A DNA stretch of 45,696 bases from a virus. Below are positions 1 to 8,097 of the stretch, piece by piece. The stretch is from positions 1-45,696 of IMG/VR virus record IMGVR_UViG_3300042988_000457; one strand, written 5' to 3'. Numbering within the stretch: position 1 is the stretch's first letter; the number at the start of each line of letters is the position of its first letter. The position numbers were made by a program, and so were the translations under genes. The notes under the pieces were generated by a model that was given only the letters and a program-made list of their open reading frames with translations, was not told the DNA's origin and did not search any database.

Positions 1-590
1 TTGTCGGAAATTCAGGGCGGCATAAATTGATGACGACGGCTGATATTCTTGGCGGAAAAGTCAGTGATGAAGTATTGGAAGCAGCGGTTAAGCGAGCCAG
101 ACAGCAAGGCGGCAAGGTTCGCATGGACAAAGCGATTGAAGAAGAAGAAAAGCGAATTGAGGAACGCAAGAAGCGCGAGCAAGAAGAAATTGCCAAGAAA
201 GAAAAGTTAAAAGCCAAAGCAAAATTTACGTCGTCAAAAGTTAATCCATTTGATATTTTTCAAGTCAAGCCAGTTGAGCCTAGAGGTTGGGATAGGGCGA
301 AATCAATCTCTAAAAAAATGAAGGATATGCTTGAGGCTTCTGGTGTAAAAAATGTTAATGAGCTTGGTTATGCCAAAGCAAAGCAACTGTGTGGTGTTAT
401 TATTGACCGATGGAATAGAAAGCTTTGTAGTTTGGGGCAGGCAAGATTACTTACAAAATTTGGATATGAAAATGTTTCCGAAATGAAATTTGCCGATGCA
501 AGCAATCTAATCACAGCCGTAAAAAACAATGGTTGGAAGAAAGTAGAATTGTCGGCTATTGGAAATGAAACAAATGAAAATCCGTTTTAA
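1..590 (+). CDS. DEAD/DEAH helicase, C-terminal part (5' partial)
   Basis: The reading frame is open from the first base; from position 3 it reads VGNSGRHKLMTTADILGG, which is how the C-terminal part of phage superfamily 2 helicases reads after motif VI (GNSGRHKL followed by a LGG segment). The ATG at 30 is therefore probably an internal Met, not a start. The body has a long charged segment rich in Glu, Lys and Arg (about residues 35-75 of the visible part) and a C-terminal helical domain ending in a QARLLTKFGY...ASNLI...NNGW pattern, seen in other phage helicases. It is most likely the end of the gene that begins at 43450 and leaves the window at its right edge. Family assignment of the fragment alone is moderate; the junction argument raises it. 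Confidence 0.75.
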   Translation, partial: VGNSGRHKLMTTADILGGKVSDEVLEAAVKRARQQGGKVRMDKAIEEEEKRIEERKKREQEEIAKKEKLKAKAKFTSSKVNPFDIFQVKPVEPRGWDRAKSISKKMKDMLEASGVKNVNELGYAKAKQLCGVIIDRWNRKLCSLGQARLLTKFGYENVSEMKFADASNLITAVKNNGWKKVELSAIGNETNENPF

Positions 591-605
591 TTAAAGGAAA
601 TCAAA

Positions 606-821
606 ATGATACCGCCTAGACGAACAATGCCGGACGACATTAGCCTTGTTAAAATTTCAGAACTTCCATACGAGGGAAATTTTACAATAAAGTTTAACTC
701 TAAAGAACAGCTTGAAATGCTACAATCGTTTTTTGGAGTGCGGCGGACAAAGTTTGACATGGCATTGTTGGATGATAGAAAAAATCTAAAGTCTGTAATT
801 TTGACGTTTTCTTTCAAATGA
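606..821 (+). CDS. Small hypothetical protein with MIPPRR start
   Basis: A 71-residue protein preceded by a good ribosome binding site (AAAGGAAA, eight bases upstream of ATG) and overlapping the next gene by an ATGA. I do not recognise the family. It opens with MIPPRR, similar to the MIPQRK openings of the exonuclease at 37588 and the annealing protein at 38481. The body looks like a small alpha/beta fold with alternating hydrophobic strands. Its place right behind the helicase suggests an accessory role in DNA metabolism, but this is only context. Confidence 0.7.
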   Translation: MIPPRRTMPDDISLVKISELPYEGNFTIKFNSKEQLEMLQSFFGVRRTKFDMALLDDRKNLKSVILTFSFK

Positions 822-1738
822 GAATTGTAATAATAGAAACTTCTAGGGTTTCCGAATCTACTAGCATTGCCCATGTTAGAAATTCAATTGCGCTTCATGG
901 TGAATTTTTGAGGCTGGGATGGCATTCAATCTTGACAGATATTCATTCTGAAATGCCAGAGGGACAATTTGATTTAGTTTTGTTTTCTTATGCTTGCGGA
1001 TTTGCGGATTTTGCCAATGTTGAAAGACTTTTAGACCGTCAAAAATCATGCAAGGTTGGTTGGATAACAAATGAGTTTGAGCTTTTTGCAAATGAATTTG
1101 TTAAGAAAAGAATGCAGTTTATAATAACTAACTTTGTAAAGCCAGCCGTTAAAAAGGCGCACAAAAGCGATGTTTTCCACATGGCGAACCTGAATACGCT
1201 GATAGCAGAGCCTCGCCGCGCAGAAATTCCAAAGAAATATGGATGCTGCTATTATGGGACGTTTAGAAAATATCGGCAAAAGTATTTTGGCAAATATCTT
1301 ATTGGCGATATGATTCTTTCAACAAGCAAAAAAAACATTAGGGATTTCATTGATTCAGGCGCAAGCTGCTTGTTGACGGATAGATTTTGTTGGGAAAAGG
1401 AAAAGGAAACATTGCGGCTTTTTTCTGCATCGCTTTACATAGAGGACACAAAAACTCACGAAAATTTTAACTACATGGCAAATAGATTTTACGAGGGTCT
1501 TTATTGCAATGCGCCGTGTTTTTTTGATTCGTCATGCGTTGGAACAATTAAAAAAGACGCCTACTTTATAGATGATTATTTTATTGTAGATTCTCCGATA
1601 GAAATGGAAATCAAGTCAAAAGCAATTGACAGAGAAAAGCGAGAAAAGTATTTGCAATTAAATTCAGAAATCGCACTCTCCGAAAGAAAGAAATGCGTAA
1701 AGTCGGTATGTGAGTTTTTAAGCAATCAAATCAACTAG
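818..1738 (+). CDS. Putative GT-B type glycosyltransferase
   Basis: A 306-residue protein whose N-terminus (MRIVIIETSRV...) is a Rossmann-like first strand, followed by an FDLVLFSYA strand. The C-terminal half holds NYMANRFYEGLYCNAPCFFDSS, the pattern of the acceptor-strand region of GT-B glycosyltransferases (a conserved Glu in a helix before a loop that names the sugar-nucleotide site), and a final helix. Such enzymes in phages glycosylate modified DNA bases or virion proteins; no base-modifying hydroxymethylase is visible here, so the target is unknown. It overlaps its neighbours by ATGA upstream. The family call rests on fold-like pattern only. Confidence 0.5.
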   Translation: MRIVIIETSRVSESTSIAHVRNSIALHGEFLRLGWHSILTDIHSEMPEGQFDLVLFSYACGFADFANVERLLDRQKSCKVGWITNEFELFANEFVKKRMQFIITNFVKPAVKKAHKSDVFHMANLNTLIAEPRRAEIPKKYGCCYYGTFRKYRQKYFGKYLIGDMILSTSKKNIRDFIDSGASCLLTDRFCWEKEKETLRLFSASLYIEDTKTHENFNYMANRFYEGLYCNAPCFFDSSCVGTIKKDAYFIDDYFIVDSPIEMEIKSKAIDREKREKYLQLNSEIALSERKKCVKSVCEFLSNQIN

Positions 1739-1739
1739 C

Positions 1740-1880
1740 ATGAAAAAATGGTGCAAACATATTAAGTGGTTAATTACAAATGATGGAAAATTTGGCTGGG
1801 CGTATCAGGATTATCAGATTTGCGCGGCGTGGAAAGCGTGTCCAATTTGTTTAACAAAGAGACCAAAAATTAAAAAATGA
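1740..1880 (+). CDS. Tiny Cys/His protein, possible zinc ribbon
   Basis: A 46-residue protein starting MKKWCKHIKWLITNDGK with CKH near the start and CPIC at residues 34-37, spacing that would allow one zinc site. Four Trp residues and a basic tail suggest nucleic-acid contact. It begins two bases after the previous stop and ends in an ATGA overlap with the primase gene, so it belongs to the same transcription unit. Function unknown. Confidence 0.6.
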   Translation: MKKWCKHIKWLITNDGKFGWAYQDYQICAAWKACPICLTKRPKIKK

Positions 1881-2701
1881 AAACACTTTGGGCTAAATTT
1901 ACAAAAGAATCGCCTTGCCCATCGTGCAATCATTCGGACTGGACTTGTCGCTATGGTGACAAAATGTATATTTGTATGCGGGTTTCCAGTCCGATGCCAT
2001 CACGCGACGGCGGTTGGTATCATCGTTTTAGCGACGACAAAAAACCTTTATACATTCCTGTTAGAAAAGTTGAACGTCCAAAATTGGACATTGCTAAAGT
2101 CGAAGAAAAATTAGTCGAGGCTGATATTGATTCTTTGGCTAAAGAGCTTGGCGTTACAAAATTTTCATTGCAACAATTAGATGTTAAATGGAGTCAAGAA
2201 GAAAATGCTTGGACATTTCCGATGCAAGATGGCGATGGCAATGTAGTTGGTTATCGGACTCGTTACGAAGATGGTTCAAAGCGAGCTATTAAAAATTCTA
2301 GGCAGGGGATATTTGTGCCGGATATTGAGCCGCAAGAATTGTGCTTTGTGCCAGAAGGGGCTAGCGACGTTGCGGCTTTCTTATCAATGGGTTTGTATTC
2401 AGTTGGCAGGCCAACTTGCAATACAGGCGCACAAGAAATCAAAAAACACTTGTATCGAATGAGTCCTTTGATTAAACATATAATCATCGTAGCTGATAAT
2501 GACGAATTGAAGCAGCGACCAAATGGCGATACTTGGAGGCCGGGATTAGACGGCGCAAGAAAACTACAAAAAGAAATTGGTTCAAAAGCTGTTTGTATAA
2601 TTATTCCGCAACCGTATAAAGACGCTAGGGCAATGCTGAACAGTCTAGGCGCAAGAGCCGCTAGAGAAATGATTTACGACACAACACTAAATAAATTATG
2701 A
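1877..2701 (+). CDS. Toprim DNA primase with N-terminal zinc finger
   Basis: A 274-residue protein. The N-terminus has CPSC at residues 14-17 and two further Cys near residues 26 and 34, a zinc-binding module used by phage primases for template recognition. The middle and C-terminal parts hold a Toprim-like domain: VPEGASDVAAF (the conserved Glu) and IIIVADND (the acidic metal-binding pair), followed by a GLDGARKL helix. These are the features of DnaG-type and gp4-type primases, here without a fused helicase domain; the helicase is the separate gene that ends upstream. It is chained to both neighbours by ATGA overlaps. It should make RNA primers for phage replication. No DNA polymerase gene was recognised in the window. 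Confidence 0.8.
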   Translation: MKTLWAKFTKESPCPSCNHSDWTCRYGDKMYICMRVSSPMPSRDGGWYHRFSDDKKPLYIPVRKVERPKLDIAKVEEKLVEADIDSLAKELGVTKFSLQQLDVKWSQEENAWTFPMQDGDGNVVGYRTRYEDGSKRAIKNSRQGIFVPDIEPQELCFVPEGASDVAAFLSMGLYSVGRPTCNTGAQEIKKHLYRMSPLIKHIIIVADNDELKQRPNGDTWRPGLDGARKLQKEIGSKAVCIIIPQPYKDARAMLNSLGARAAREMIYDTTLNKL

Positions 2702-2865
2702 AATCCACAGTCGAAAAAATTGAAGCATTTGCGGAAGCGATTAAGGAATGGCGCAAAAAATGCAAGCGCAATTTGAAGGTATCGCCAATTCCCACGCCAC
2801 AACAATTTGAACTAGACCCTGAAAATGTATGGGTTAAAAAAACAATTAAGGAATTAGGATTATGA
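2698..2865 (+). CDS. Small charged hypothetical protein
   Basis: A 55-residue protein overlapping the primase stop and the next start, both by ATGA. It has an amphipathic N-terminal helix (EKIEAFAEAIKEWRKK) and a C-terminal VWVKKTIKELGL helix separated by a Pro-rich linker. No family recognised. The double overlap supports translation. Confidence 0.65.
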   Translation: MKSTVEKIEAFAEAIKEWRKKCKRNLKVSPIPTPQQFELDPENVWVKKTIKELGL

Positions 2866-3077
2866 CTCTCTGGCAATTAAAATTTCAGAAGTCCAATCCT
2901 TCTGAATGGAATATGGACGAATTTAACCTAGCTTGGAATTGGATTTTTCAAGATGGAATTGAGAGCTCGGTTTTAAGGCTAGGAATTATTCGTAGTAAGT
3001 CATTGCAATTACGTCGTCAAGGCGTAGAAAAAAGTGCGGAAATGGCTGCTTGTGAAGTTTGGAGGAAATGTTTATGA
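2862..3077 (+). CDS. Small hypothetical protein
   Basis: A 71-residue protein with start and stop in ATGA overlaps. It is rich in Trp and aromatic residues in the first half and basic in the second (SKSLQLRRQGVEKSAEMAA). I do not recognise it. It may be helical and DNA-associated, given its place after the primase, but nothing shows this directly. Confidence 0.65.
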   Translation: MTLWQLKFQKSNPSEWNMDEFNLAWNWIFQDGIESSVLRLGIIRSKSLQLRRQGVEKSAEMAACEVWRKCL

Positions 3078-3325
3078 GCCATCCAGAATACATTTCAGAA
3101 ATCAGGACATTTAATAGAAAGCCAAGACGATTTGATGCTGGCGGATACTTAACAATTAAGCGCAAAAGGCTTTATTTAAGACTCGCAGATTCAGCTTGGT
3201 TTATTGGTAATGGAAAATTCAAGTTGGAAAAAAGATGGCAAATTGTAAAAGATAATGTTTTGGATTTTAATTTGTATCCAATTGACATTAAAATGAATGA
3301 AGGCAAGCCCCCTAGATTCGTCTAA
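3074..3325 (+). CDS. Small hypothetical protein at end of early operon
   Basis: An 83-residue basic protein. The ATG at 3074 is preferred over the upstream in-frame ATG at 3059 because GGAGGA lies ten bases ahead of it and it overlaps the previous stop as ATGA. The second half shows an IKRKRLYLRLADSAWFIGNG strand-turn pattern. It is the last plus-strand gene before the convergent structural block. Its 3' end is one arm of an inverted repeat shared with the convergent gene. Confidence 0.65.
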   Translation: MSHPEYISEIRTFNRKPRRFDAGGYLTIKRKRLYLRLADSAWFIGNGKFKLEKRWQIVKDNVLDFNLYPIDIKMNEGKPPRFV

Positions 3326-3390
3326 CCCGCCGTTATCGCAGGCTTCGCTTTCCAATTAAGTGCCTCTCTCTGCCACTCTAGGGGACTTGC
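3303..3390. repeat. Inverted repeat linking two convergent gene ends
   Basis: The arm at 3303-3316 reads GCAAGCCCCCTAGA and the arm at 3377-3390 is its reverse complement with one mismatch. Each arm contains the last codons of one of two convergent genes. The 60-base spacer has no gene. It could form a long-loop hairpin that ends transcription from both sides, although there is no clear T-run, or be a duplicated site. Confidence 0.5.
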
Positions 3391-3848
3391 TTAAAACTGA
3401 AATGACCTCCAATGCGTAAGCCTGTATAGACCTTCCATCTATCGGCTTTAGATGCGCCTAAATCCGGCATCGCTTCATCGCATAAAATTTGGTCACATTG
3501 CTTTCTAGCCAAAAAGACTATTTTGATAAACGTGCCGTCAATGTCATAAATTGGGACACGACCACCGTTTTTGTATAAATCGTCGTGAAACCATGCGCCG
3601 CCCGCTATGCGCTGGTCATCTGACGCCATACAAAACGAGTCAACCAAAGTTGGAATAGAAGCTAAATCGCTAATCTGTCCTGTGACTAGCTCCAATACAC
3701 CGCCTGCAATGTCGCTACGAAGCCTTATGCGAGGCTCTTGAGCCATTAGCTCAAAAAGACCCGTCCTAGTATCTAAACCGCGTCTAGCGGACTCCCACGG
3801 CATTAGCTCGCGTGATGCAATCCACGGTATATCGAAGAAGCGATTCAC
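3378..3848 (-). CDS. DUF1353 family protein
   Basis: A 156-residue protein matching the pattern of the DUF1353 phage family: GQISDLASIPTLVD in the middle (the family has SDLASIP), then AGGAWFHDDLYKNG (HD..Y), then an ARKQCDQILCDEAMPDLGAS helix and a C-terminal YTGLRIGGHFSF segment. The biochemical role of the family is not known; in phages it often lies at the end of the tail or lysis region, as here after holin-like and lipoprotein genes. It overlaps the upstream gene by four bases. The stop codon lies in the inverted repeat. Confidence 0.75.
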   Translation of the reverse strand: MNRFFDIPWIASRELMPWESARRGLDTRTGLFELMAQEPRIRLRSDIAGGVLELVTGQISDLASIPTLVDSFCMASDDQRIAGGAWFHDDLYKNGGRVPIYDIDGTFIKIVFLARKQCDQILCDEAMPDLGASKADRWKVYTGLRIGGHFSFKQVP

Positions 3849-4117
3849 TTGGTATCAATAGTTTCTTTGGCCGATTGGTGTATTGGCTTCAAATCCGCGT
3901 CAACGTAGGAATAAAATTTTGCCGCTACTCCATTAGAATTGACCGGATTAACCAAATCAAAGCTACGAATTAAGCCAATCTGCAACACAATCTGATAAGG
4001 TGCAGGCGTTTGCACTTGCATACCAAATACGGTTGACTTGCGAGCTAATTGTGCTTTGTCAATGGCGCAGCCGCAGCTAATAGCGGCGACGATAATAAGG
4101 AATGATGCTATTTTCAT
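3845..4117 (-). CDS. Small predicted lipoprotein, possible outer spanin
   Basis: A 90-residue protein with a Lys start, a hydrophobic stretch (IASFLIIVAAI) and cysteines in SCGCA at residues 15-18 that could serve as a lipobox Cys. The mature part is short and polar. Small lipoproteins next to holins often serve as outer-membrane spanins or lysis accessories; this is inferred from position and size. It overlaps both neighbours by ATGA. Confidence 0.55.
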   Translation of the reverse strand: MKIASFLIIVAAISCGCAIDKAQLARKSTVFGMQVQTPAPYQIVLQIGLIRSFDLVNPVNSNGVAAKFYSYVDADLKPIHQSAKETIDTK

Positions 4118-4383
4118 GGTTTGTTAATAATCTGCGTGTCGGCTGTTTCAGTAATTGTATCAGGCTTTGGCTTGGTATTCAGATAGCGAAGCACTTCGAT
4201 AAATGTAACTGACGCCGCAACGCCTAATGCCTGTTGCCAAGTCAATCCAATTTTGGCTATTCCCATTGTCTCTACGGCATTTGTTCCGACGTAACCTAGA
4301 AGCGTAGAAGTTAATGTCTTAATCCAAGACAGATAAAGCCCTTCAAAATATCCGCGCCAATCTAGGTATTTTTTTATTGCCAT
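4114..4383 (-). CDS. Putative holin (r1t-like)
   Basis: An 89-residue protein with a basic-aromatic N-terminus (KKYLDWRGYFEGLYLSWIK), one or two hydrophobic segments (TLTSTLLGYVGTNAV and WQQALGVAASVTFIEVL) and a polar C-terminal tail. This resembles the r1t-like holin family, small membrane proteins that open the inner membrane at lysis. It sits with a second small membrane protein and a lipoprotein, which fits a lysis cassette. No endolysin was recognised nearby. Confidence 0.55.
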   Translation of the reverse strand: MAIKKYLDWRGYFEGLYLSWIKTLTSTLLGYVGTNAVETMGIAKIGLTWQQALGVAASVTFIEVLRYLNTKPKPDTITETADTQIINKP

Positions 4384-4384
4384 A

Positions 4385-4558
4385 TCAAAGTTTTTTCCAA
4401 ATGGAATAAAATGTGATTACGCTAACGGCGATGCCAGCTATCAATGCGCCAACGCGAAGCCACGGCTCAACTTGAGTCGCAACGCTTACAGCAAGTCCAC
4501 CGCCAGCAGAGCCAGCCGCAAACATTCCCTTGAAACCAGTAGTCAGATGTTCCCTCAT
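4385..4558 (-). CDS. Small membrane protein, second holin candidate
   Basis: A 57-residue protein starting MREHLTTGFKGMFAAG. It has a Gly/Ala-rich weakly hydrophobic segment (GSAGGGLAVSVATQV) and a strong membrane segment (VGALIAGIAVSVITFYSIW) ending in KKL. The start overlaps the stop of the upstream gene as ATGA, and its own stop lies one base before the next ATG, so translation is well supported. Two small membrane proteins together suggest a holin/antiholin pair. Confidence 0.6.
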   Translation of the reverse strand: MREHLTTGFKGMFAAGSAGGGLAVSVATQVEPWLRVGALIAGIAVSVITFYSIWKKL

Positions 4559-4953
4559 AATTTCCTAATGAATAAAAATGTAGGCGGCAAAACCGGATTT
4601 GGAAGCGTAATCACATTGGTTTTAACCACGAAATCGGCTGTATCAAATTTGATACTAATGCTATTTGAACTTATAGAATCGTCAAATCCAAATGATTTGA
4701 TGGCTAGTTGACAAGGATTGCTAGGCAAATTCCAAGACTTGAAAGCGATTTCGTTAGTAGTGCCGTTGCACCATGCTTGGCCTACCCAAATGCCATTGGT
4801 TTGCGCGTAAAGCACATAGCTTTTAATAGGAGCAGAATTAGTCGGATGACTAAAGCTGACTGAATAATCTTGAGCATGAGCAACTGCGCCGATTAACAGC
4901 GCAATGACTAAAGCCCAAATTAGCTTAATCTCGTTAGCGTGATTTCTGTTCAT
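4555..4953 (-). CDS. Secreted fibronectin-III-like protein
   Basis: A 132-residue protein with a Sec signal peptide (hydrophobic LIWALVIALLIGAVAHA, cleavage likely after AHA). The mature part has strand-rich text, YSVSFSHPTNSAPIKSYVLYAQ then TNEIAFKSW, like a single fibronectin type III or similar beta-sandwich. It is placed directly after the long fibre, overlapping it by four bases, so it is probably a fibre partner or an exported factor. Role unknown. Confidence 0.55.
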   Translation of the reverse strand: MNRNHANEIKLIWALVIALLIGAVAHAQDYSVSFSHPTNSAPIKSYVLYAQTNGIWVGQAWCNGTTNEIAFKSWNLPSNPCQLAIKSFGFDDSISSNSISIKFDTADFVVKTNVITLPNPVLPPTFLFIRKL

Positions 4954-7900
4954 GGGGTGATGTTGTAGAGAATACCGTTTGTAAAATACAAAGTATTCGT
5001 TGAACCATTGCCGAAGATGACAGCGATATTCGTAGTCAATGCGCTAACAATAGTTGGCGAGACGATTACCGGATTTGTGATAGACGCACCCGTGATGATT
5101 GAATTTGTGATGCGAATACCGCTCACGACATTGGTAGCCATGTAAGAGGCGACTATGCTATTTGAAGTAAGGACGCCGACACCACGAACACGCCAGTCAA
5201 AAGCGTTGCCAATTCCAGCAATGTTAAGCGCATAGTTAGCGGGATTGTTGGTATTGATACCCATGCCACCAGCGGCTTTGATTAGGAATTGATTCGTGCT
5301 AGTGTCGGCAAATTGCGTTGACGTAGGTTCAAATCCACTCCAAACAAAAGAACCCGCATATTGCGCTGCTGCGTTGTATCCCAAAGCAAAAGTTCCATTA
5401 TTGACAGTATAGTTTCTTGCGCCAGCGGTAAAAGAATATGCGCCAGATGCCACGTTATTAGAGCCGCCAGCAATAAACGCTGCGTTACCGCGTCCAGAGC
5501 CACCAACTTCGATGCTGTTGCGAGTGCCGCCAGCAATTGAAGCCCCCCAAATAACAAAGCCAGCTTGTGCGGCAATGTCGTTATACGCACCAGCAACAAA
5601 GCTGTATTGCTCGTAAAGAGGCACACCATTTGAAAGACCTATTGCAATTCCTGTTTCGCCACCGCTACCACCACCAGTGGTGGATTCTGCAATTGTATCG
5701 CCATTTGGAAAACGAATGACACCACTAGCGTTTCCAATAGCAGAAACATAAAAATTAGTAGCTGTTACACTAACCGCATTCGTATAGTAGCCACCGCTAT
5801 TTGTGCCGTTCAGAATGTAGCTATTAGTAATACCCGCAAACTTTAGCGTCGTATTCGTTCCAAATCCATTCAATTGCTGAATGTAGCCACTACCAAGCAA
5901 ATTTGTAATCTGAACCAAACTTGCATAGGACAGGTTTGTAAATTGCAAGTTAGTAATACTAAAGCCATCGCCTGAAAATACAGAATTTGTTACAAGCGCA
6001 TTTGTAATAGCCGCACCAGAAACCAATCCCGCAGCATAACCGTTAGTCAAAAGAAATTGATTGGTAGCAGCCGTTGGCACTAGGCGTAAATATCCGTTCG
6101 TCAAAGCAACTTGGCTCGCCTGTGAGATAAACCAAGTTGTGTCGTTTGTTAATACAAACTTGTTGGTAGAGGCGACAGGAACTTCGGACAAATAATTACT
6201 GCCCGCAATAGCAGAGCCAACCCACAACTTGATACTGTTAGTATCAGCGGTTGACAAAAACCCATTTGTTGAGGCGGAATTTGTTAGAACCGAAGTGCCA
6301 TTGACATAAAGACCGCCAATAAAATTATTTGAAATTCCAAGCGTCGCTATTTTTGAATTTACTCCACTTTGGATAAGCCAAACATTTGTGCCATCGCTAT
6401 AGAATGCGCCATTTGTAAGCGAGCCGGAAAACGGACGCATAGAGCCTTCTAATTGAAACTGCGGGCGGGTTGAATCGCTGCTACCGCGAATACGAACCCA
6501 CGGAACAGACTTCCAATCTTTAGTGTGCTCGGATTCAGGGTTGTCGCCAAGCGAAGTTCCTCCATCGCCGTCTATCGTAAATGGATGTGTAAATACCCCC
6601 AATTGATTGGTCGTCCAGTAAGAGCTTCTCTTTTTTGTCAGCAATTCGTAGGATGCGCCCCATTGCCCGCCCAACCCATAAAAAGTTCCAACCCCGACAG
6701 CAAATCTTGCGTCTAATCCAGAAATGTTTGTTGATGCCAGATTGTGGCTATAGCCCAATGCCGCATCGCCAGTGCCAGTGCCATTAAGCGTTTCGTAGGT
6801 AAATTCGCCGCCTAATCCAGTGTAATTAAATTCAGACAAATAGGATGCACCAGATTGGCCGCCATTTATTGATACAATTTTTTTAGCATTAAATTGATAA
6901 GAATACGGGCCGTCAACGTCTGTTATAGTTGAATAAAAATTAACGACATCTTGGTTTAATACCGTTGACTCATTGGTAAAATAAAGAATCAGCGAGTTTG
7001 TTTGCGCCGGAATCCTTGCCTGAATAACATAATTGGTTGTTGCAAACTGATTTGTCGAAACAATTGGAATGTTTGCCGCCGTGATAAAACCATTCGTGCT
7101 AGGAATCAATGCCACAATTGAATTACTAGCCGATAACAGACGATTGTTAAAAACCACGCCGTTAGTAATTGAAGCAGTAACAAAACCATTCGTGGCGGAA
7201 TTAACATAATTGGTAGTGGCCAAACCGTTAGTGATAGACGCGGTTACAAAGCCATTAGTGGCTTGAACCAAAGAGGCTGCGTAATTCGTAGTGGCAAATT
7301 GATTCGTTGCCGCGACGGGGACTAGGCGCAAGTAGCCATTGGTAAGCGCGATTTGATTCGCCTGACTGATAAACCAAGTTGTGTCATTGGTAGTTACGAA
7401 CTTGTTCGTAGCCCCAATAGGTACAGACGTTAGGAATAAATTGGTTGCCGCGACTGGAATCTGTGAGAGATAACCAGCGGGGTTATTTGAATAAACCCAA
7501 TAGGCGATGTTAGTCGCTATCGGCAAAAAGCCATTGGTAGAAGCAAAGATTTGCAGTTGCAAAGTATTGCTTGCATTATTTAATTGACCAATGGTGACGT
7601 AACTAGACAAGAGGTTTGACCCTCCTGCATAGCGAATGTCAGAAGCATAAGCAGACCAAGCCCAAGTGCCTGCCGGATAAGTTGGCGCACCAACTACCAA
7701 ATCTACGGATGAAGCAGAGACGACGCCTAGATTCGTTGACTGAATCCAAACATTGCCGTCAACTCGTTTAGAAGTATTGGGGACTGTAATTGTAAAATGA
7801 TAGAAGCCAGCCACCGAGCTACCATAAATGTTGGTAAAAGTCGTTACACCGTTAGTATCAGTATATTGTGTCAACTTCCACGGCAATAAAGTTACTGCGC

Positions 7901-8096
7901 CGGATTGCTGAATGTTTTGAGCCTGTAATTGAACAGGAACATTTGTAACCTGATTAAGCCCAAATTGAGGGTCACGCAAATTAAATTGCAAGTCGGTAGC
8001 ACTACCAACCACCACTAGGGTTAGCAAAATCAGAATAGTTACAAAAATCTTTTTCACTTTATTAGAATTGTTAATGCTTTTGGCAAAGGAAATCAA
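4950..8096 (-). CDS. Long tail fibre / adhesin-like protein with signal peptide
   Basis: A 1048-residue Asn/Thr-rich protein. It starts with a signal-peptide-like segment (KIFVTILILLTLVVVGSA), then many repeats of the form PVAATNQFATTNY and TNGFVTASITNG. A block containing TNDTTWFISQA and ALTNGYLRLVP occurs twice, around residues 235 and 655, which shows internal duplication. The C-terminal third has NNVASGAYSFTAGARNYTVNNGTFALGYNA and an FVWSG/QFLIKAAGG segment, typical of the YadA-like head repeats used in trimeric adhesins and many phage fibres. It probably forms a trimeric receptor-binding fibre. The signal peptide is unusual for a virion protein. Confidence 0.75.
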   Translation of the reverse strand: MISFAKSINNSNKVKKIFVTILILLTLVVVGSATDLQFNLRDPQFGLNQVTNVPVQLQAQNIQQSGAVTLLPWKLTQYTDTNGVTTFTNIYGSSVAGFYHFTITVPNTSKRVDGNVWIQSTNLGVVSASSVDLVVGAPTYPAGTWAWSAYASDIRYAGGSNLLSSYVTIGQLNNASNTLQLQIFASTNGFLPIATNIAYWVYSNNPAGYLSQIPVAATNLFLTSVPIGATNKFVTTNDTTWFISQANQIALTNGYLRLVPVAATNQFATTNYAASLVQATNGFVTASITNGLATTNYVNSATNGFVTASITNGVVFNNRLLSASNSIVALIPSTNGFITAANIPIVSTNQFATTNYVIQARIPAQTNSLILYFTNESTVLNQDVVNFYSTITDVDGPYSYQFNAKKIVSINGGQSGASYLSEFNYTGLGGEFTYETLNGTGTGDAALGYSHNLASTNISGLDARFAVGVGTFYGLGGQWGASYELLTKKRSSYWTTNQLGVFTHPFTIDGDGGTSLGDNPESEHTKDWKSVPWVRIRGSSDSTRPQFQLEGSMRPFSGSLTNGAFYSDGTNVWLIQSGVNSKIATLGISNNFIGGLYVNGTSVLTNSASTNGFLSTADTNSIKLWVGSAIAGSNYLSEVPVASTNKFVLTNDTTWFISQASQVALTNGYLRLVPTAATNQFLLTNGYAAGLVSGAAITNALVTNSVFSGDGFSITNLQFTNLSYASLVQITNLLGSGYIQQLNGFGTNTTLKFAGITNSYILNGTNSGGYYTNAVSVTATNFYVSAIGNASGVIRFPNGDTIAESTTGGGSGGETGIAIGLSNGVPLYEQYSFVAGAYNDIAAQAGFVIWGASIAGGTRNSIEVGGSGRGNAAFIAGGSNNVASGAYSFTAGARNYTVNNGTFALGYNAAAQYAGSFVWSGFEPTSTQFADTSTNQFLIKAAGGMGINTNNPANYALNIAGIGNAFDWRVRGVGVLTSNSIVASYMATNVVSGIRITNSIITGASITNPVIVSPTIVSALTTNIAVIFGNGSTNTLYFTNGILYNITP

Positions 8097-8097
8097 G

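Noticed and set aside
5282-5629. A 115-residue ORF in another frame inside the long fibre gene
   Set aside because: No start signal and Leu-rich shadow composition; the fibre frame is continuous and recognisable.
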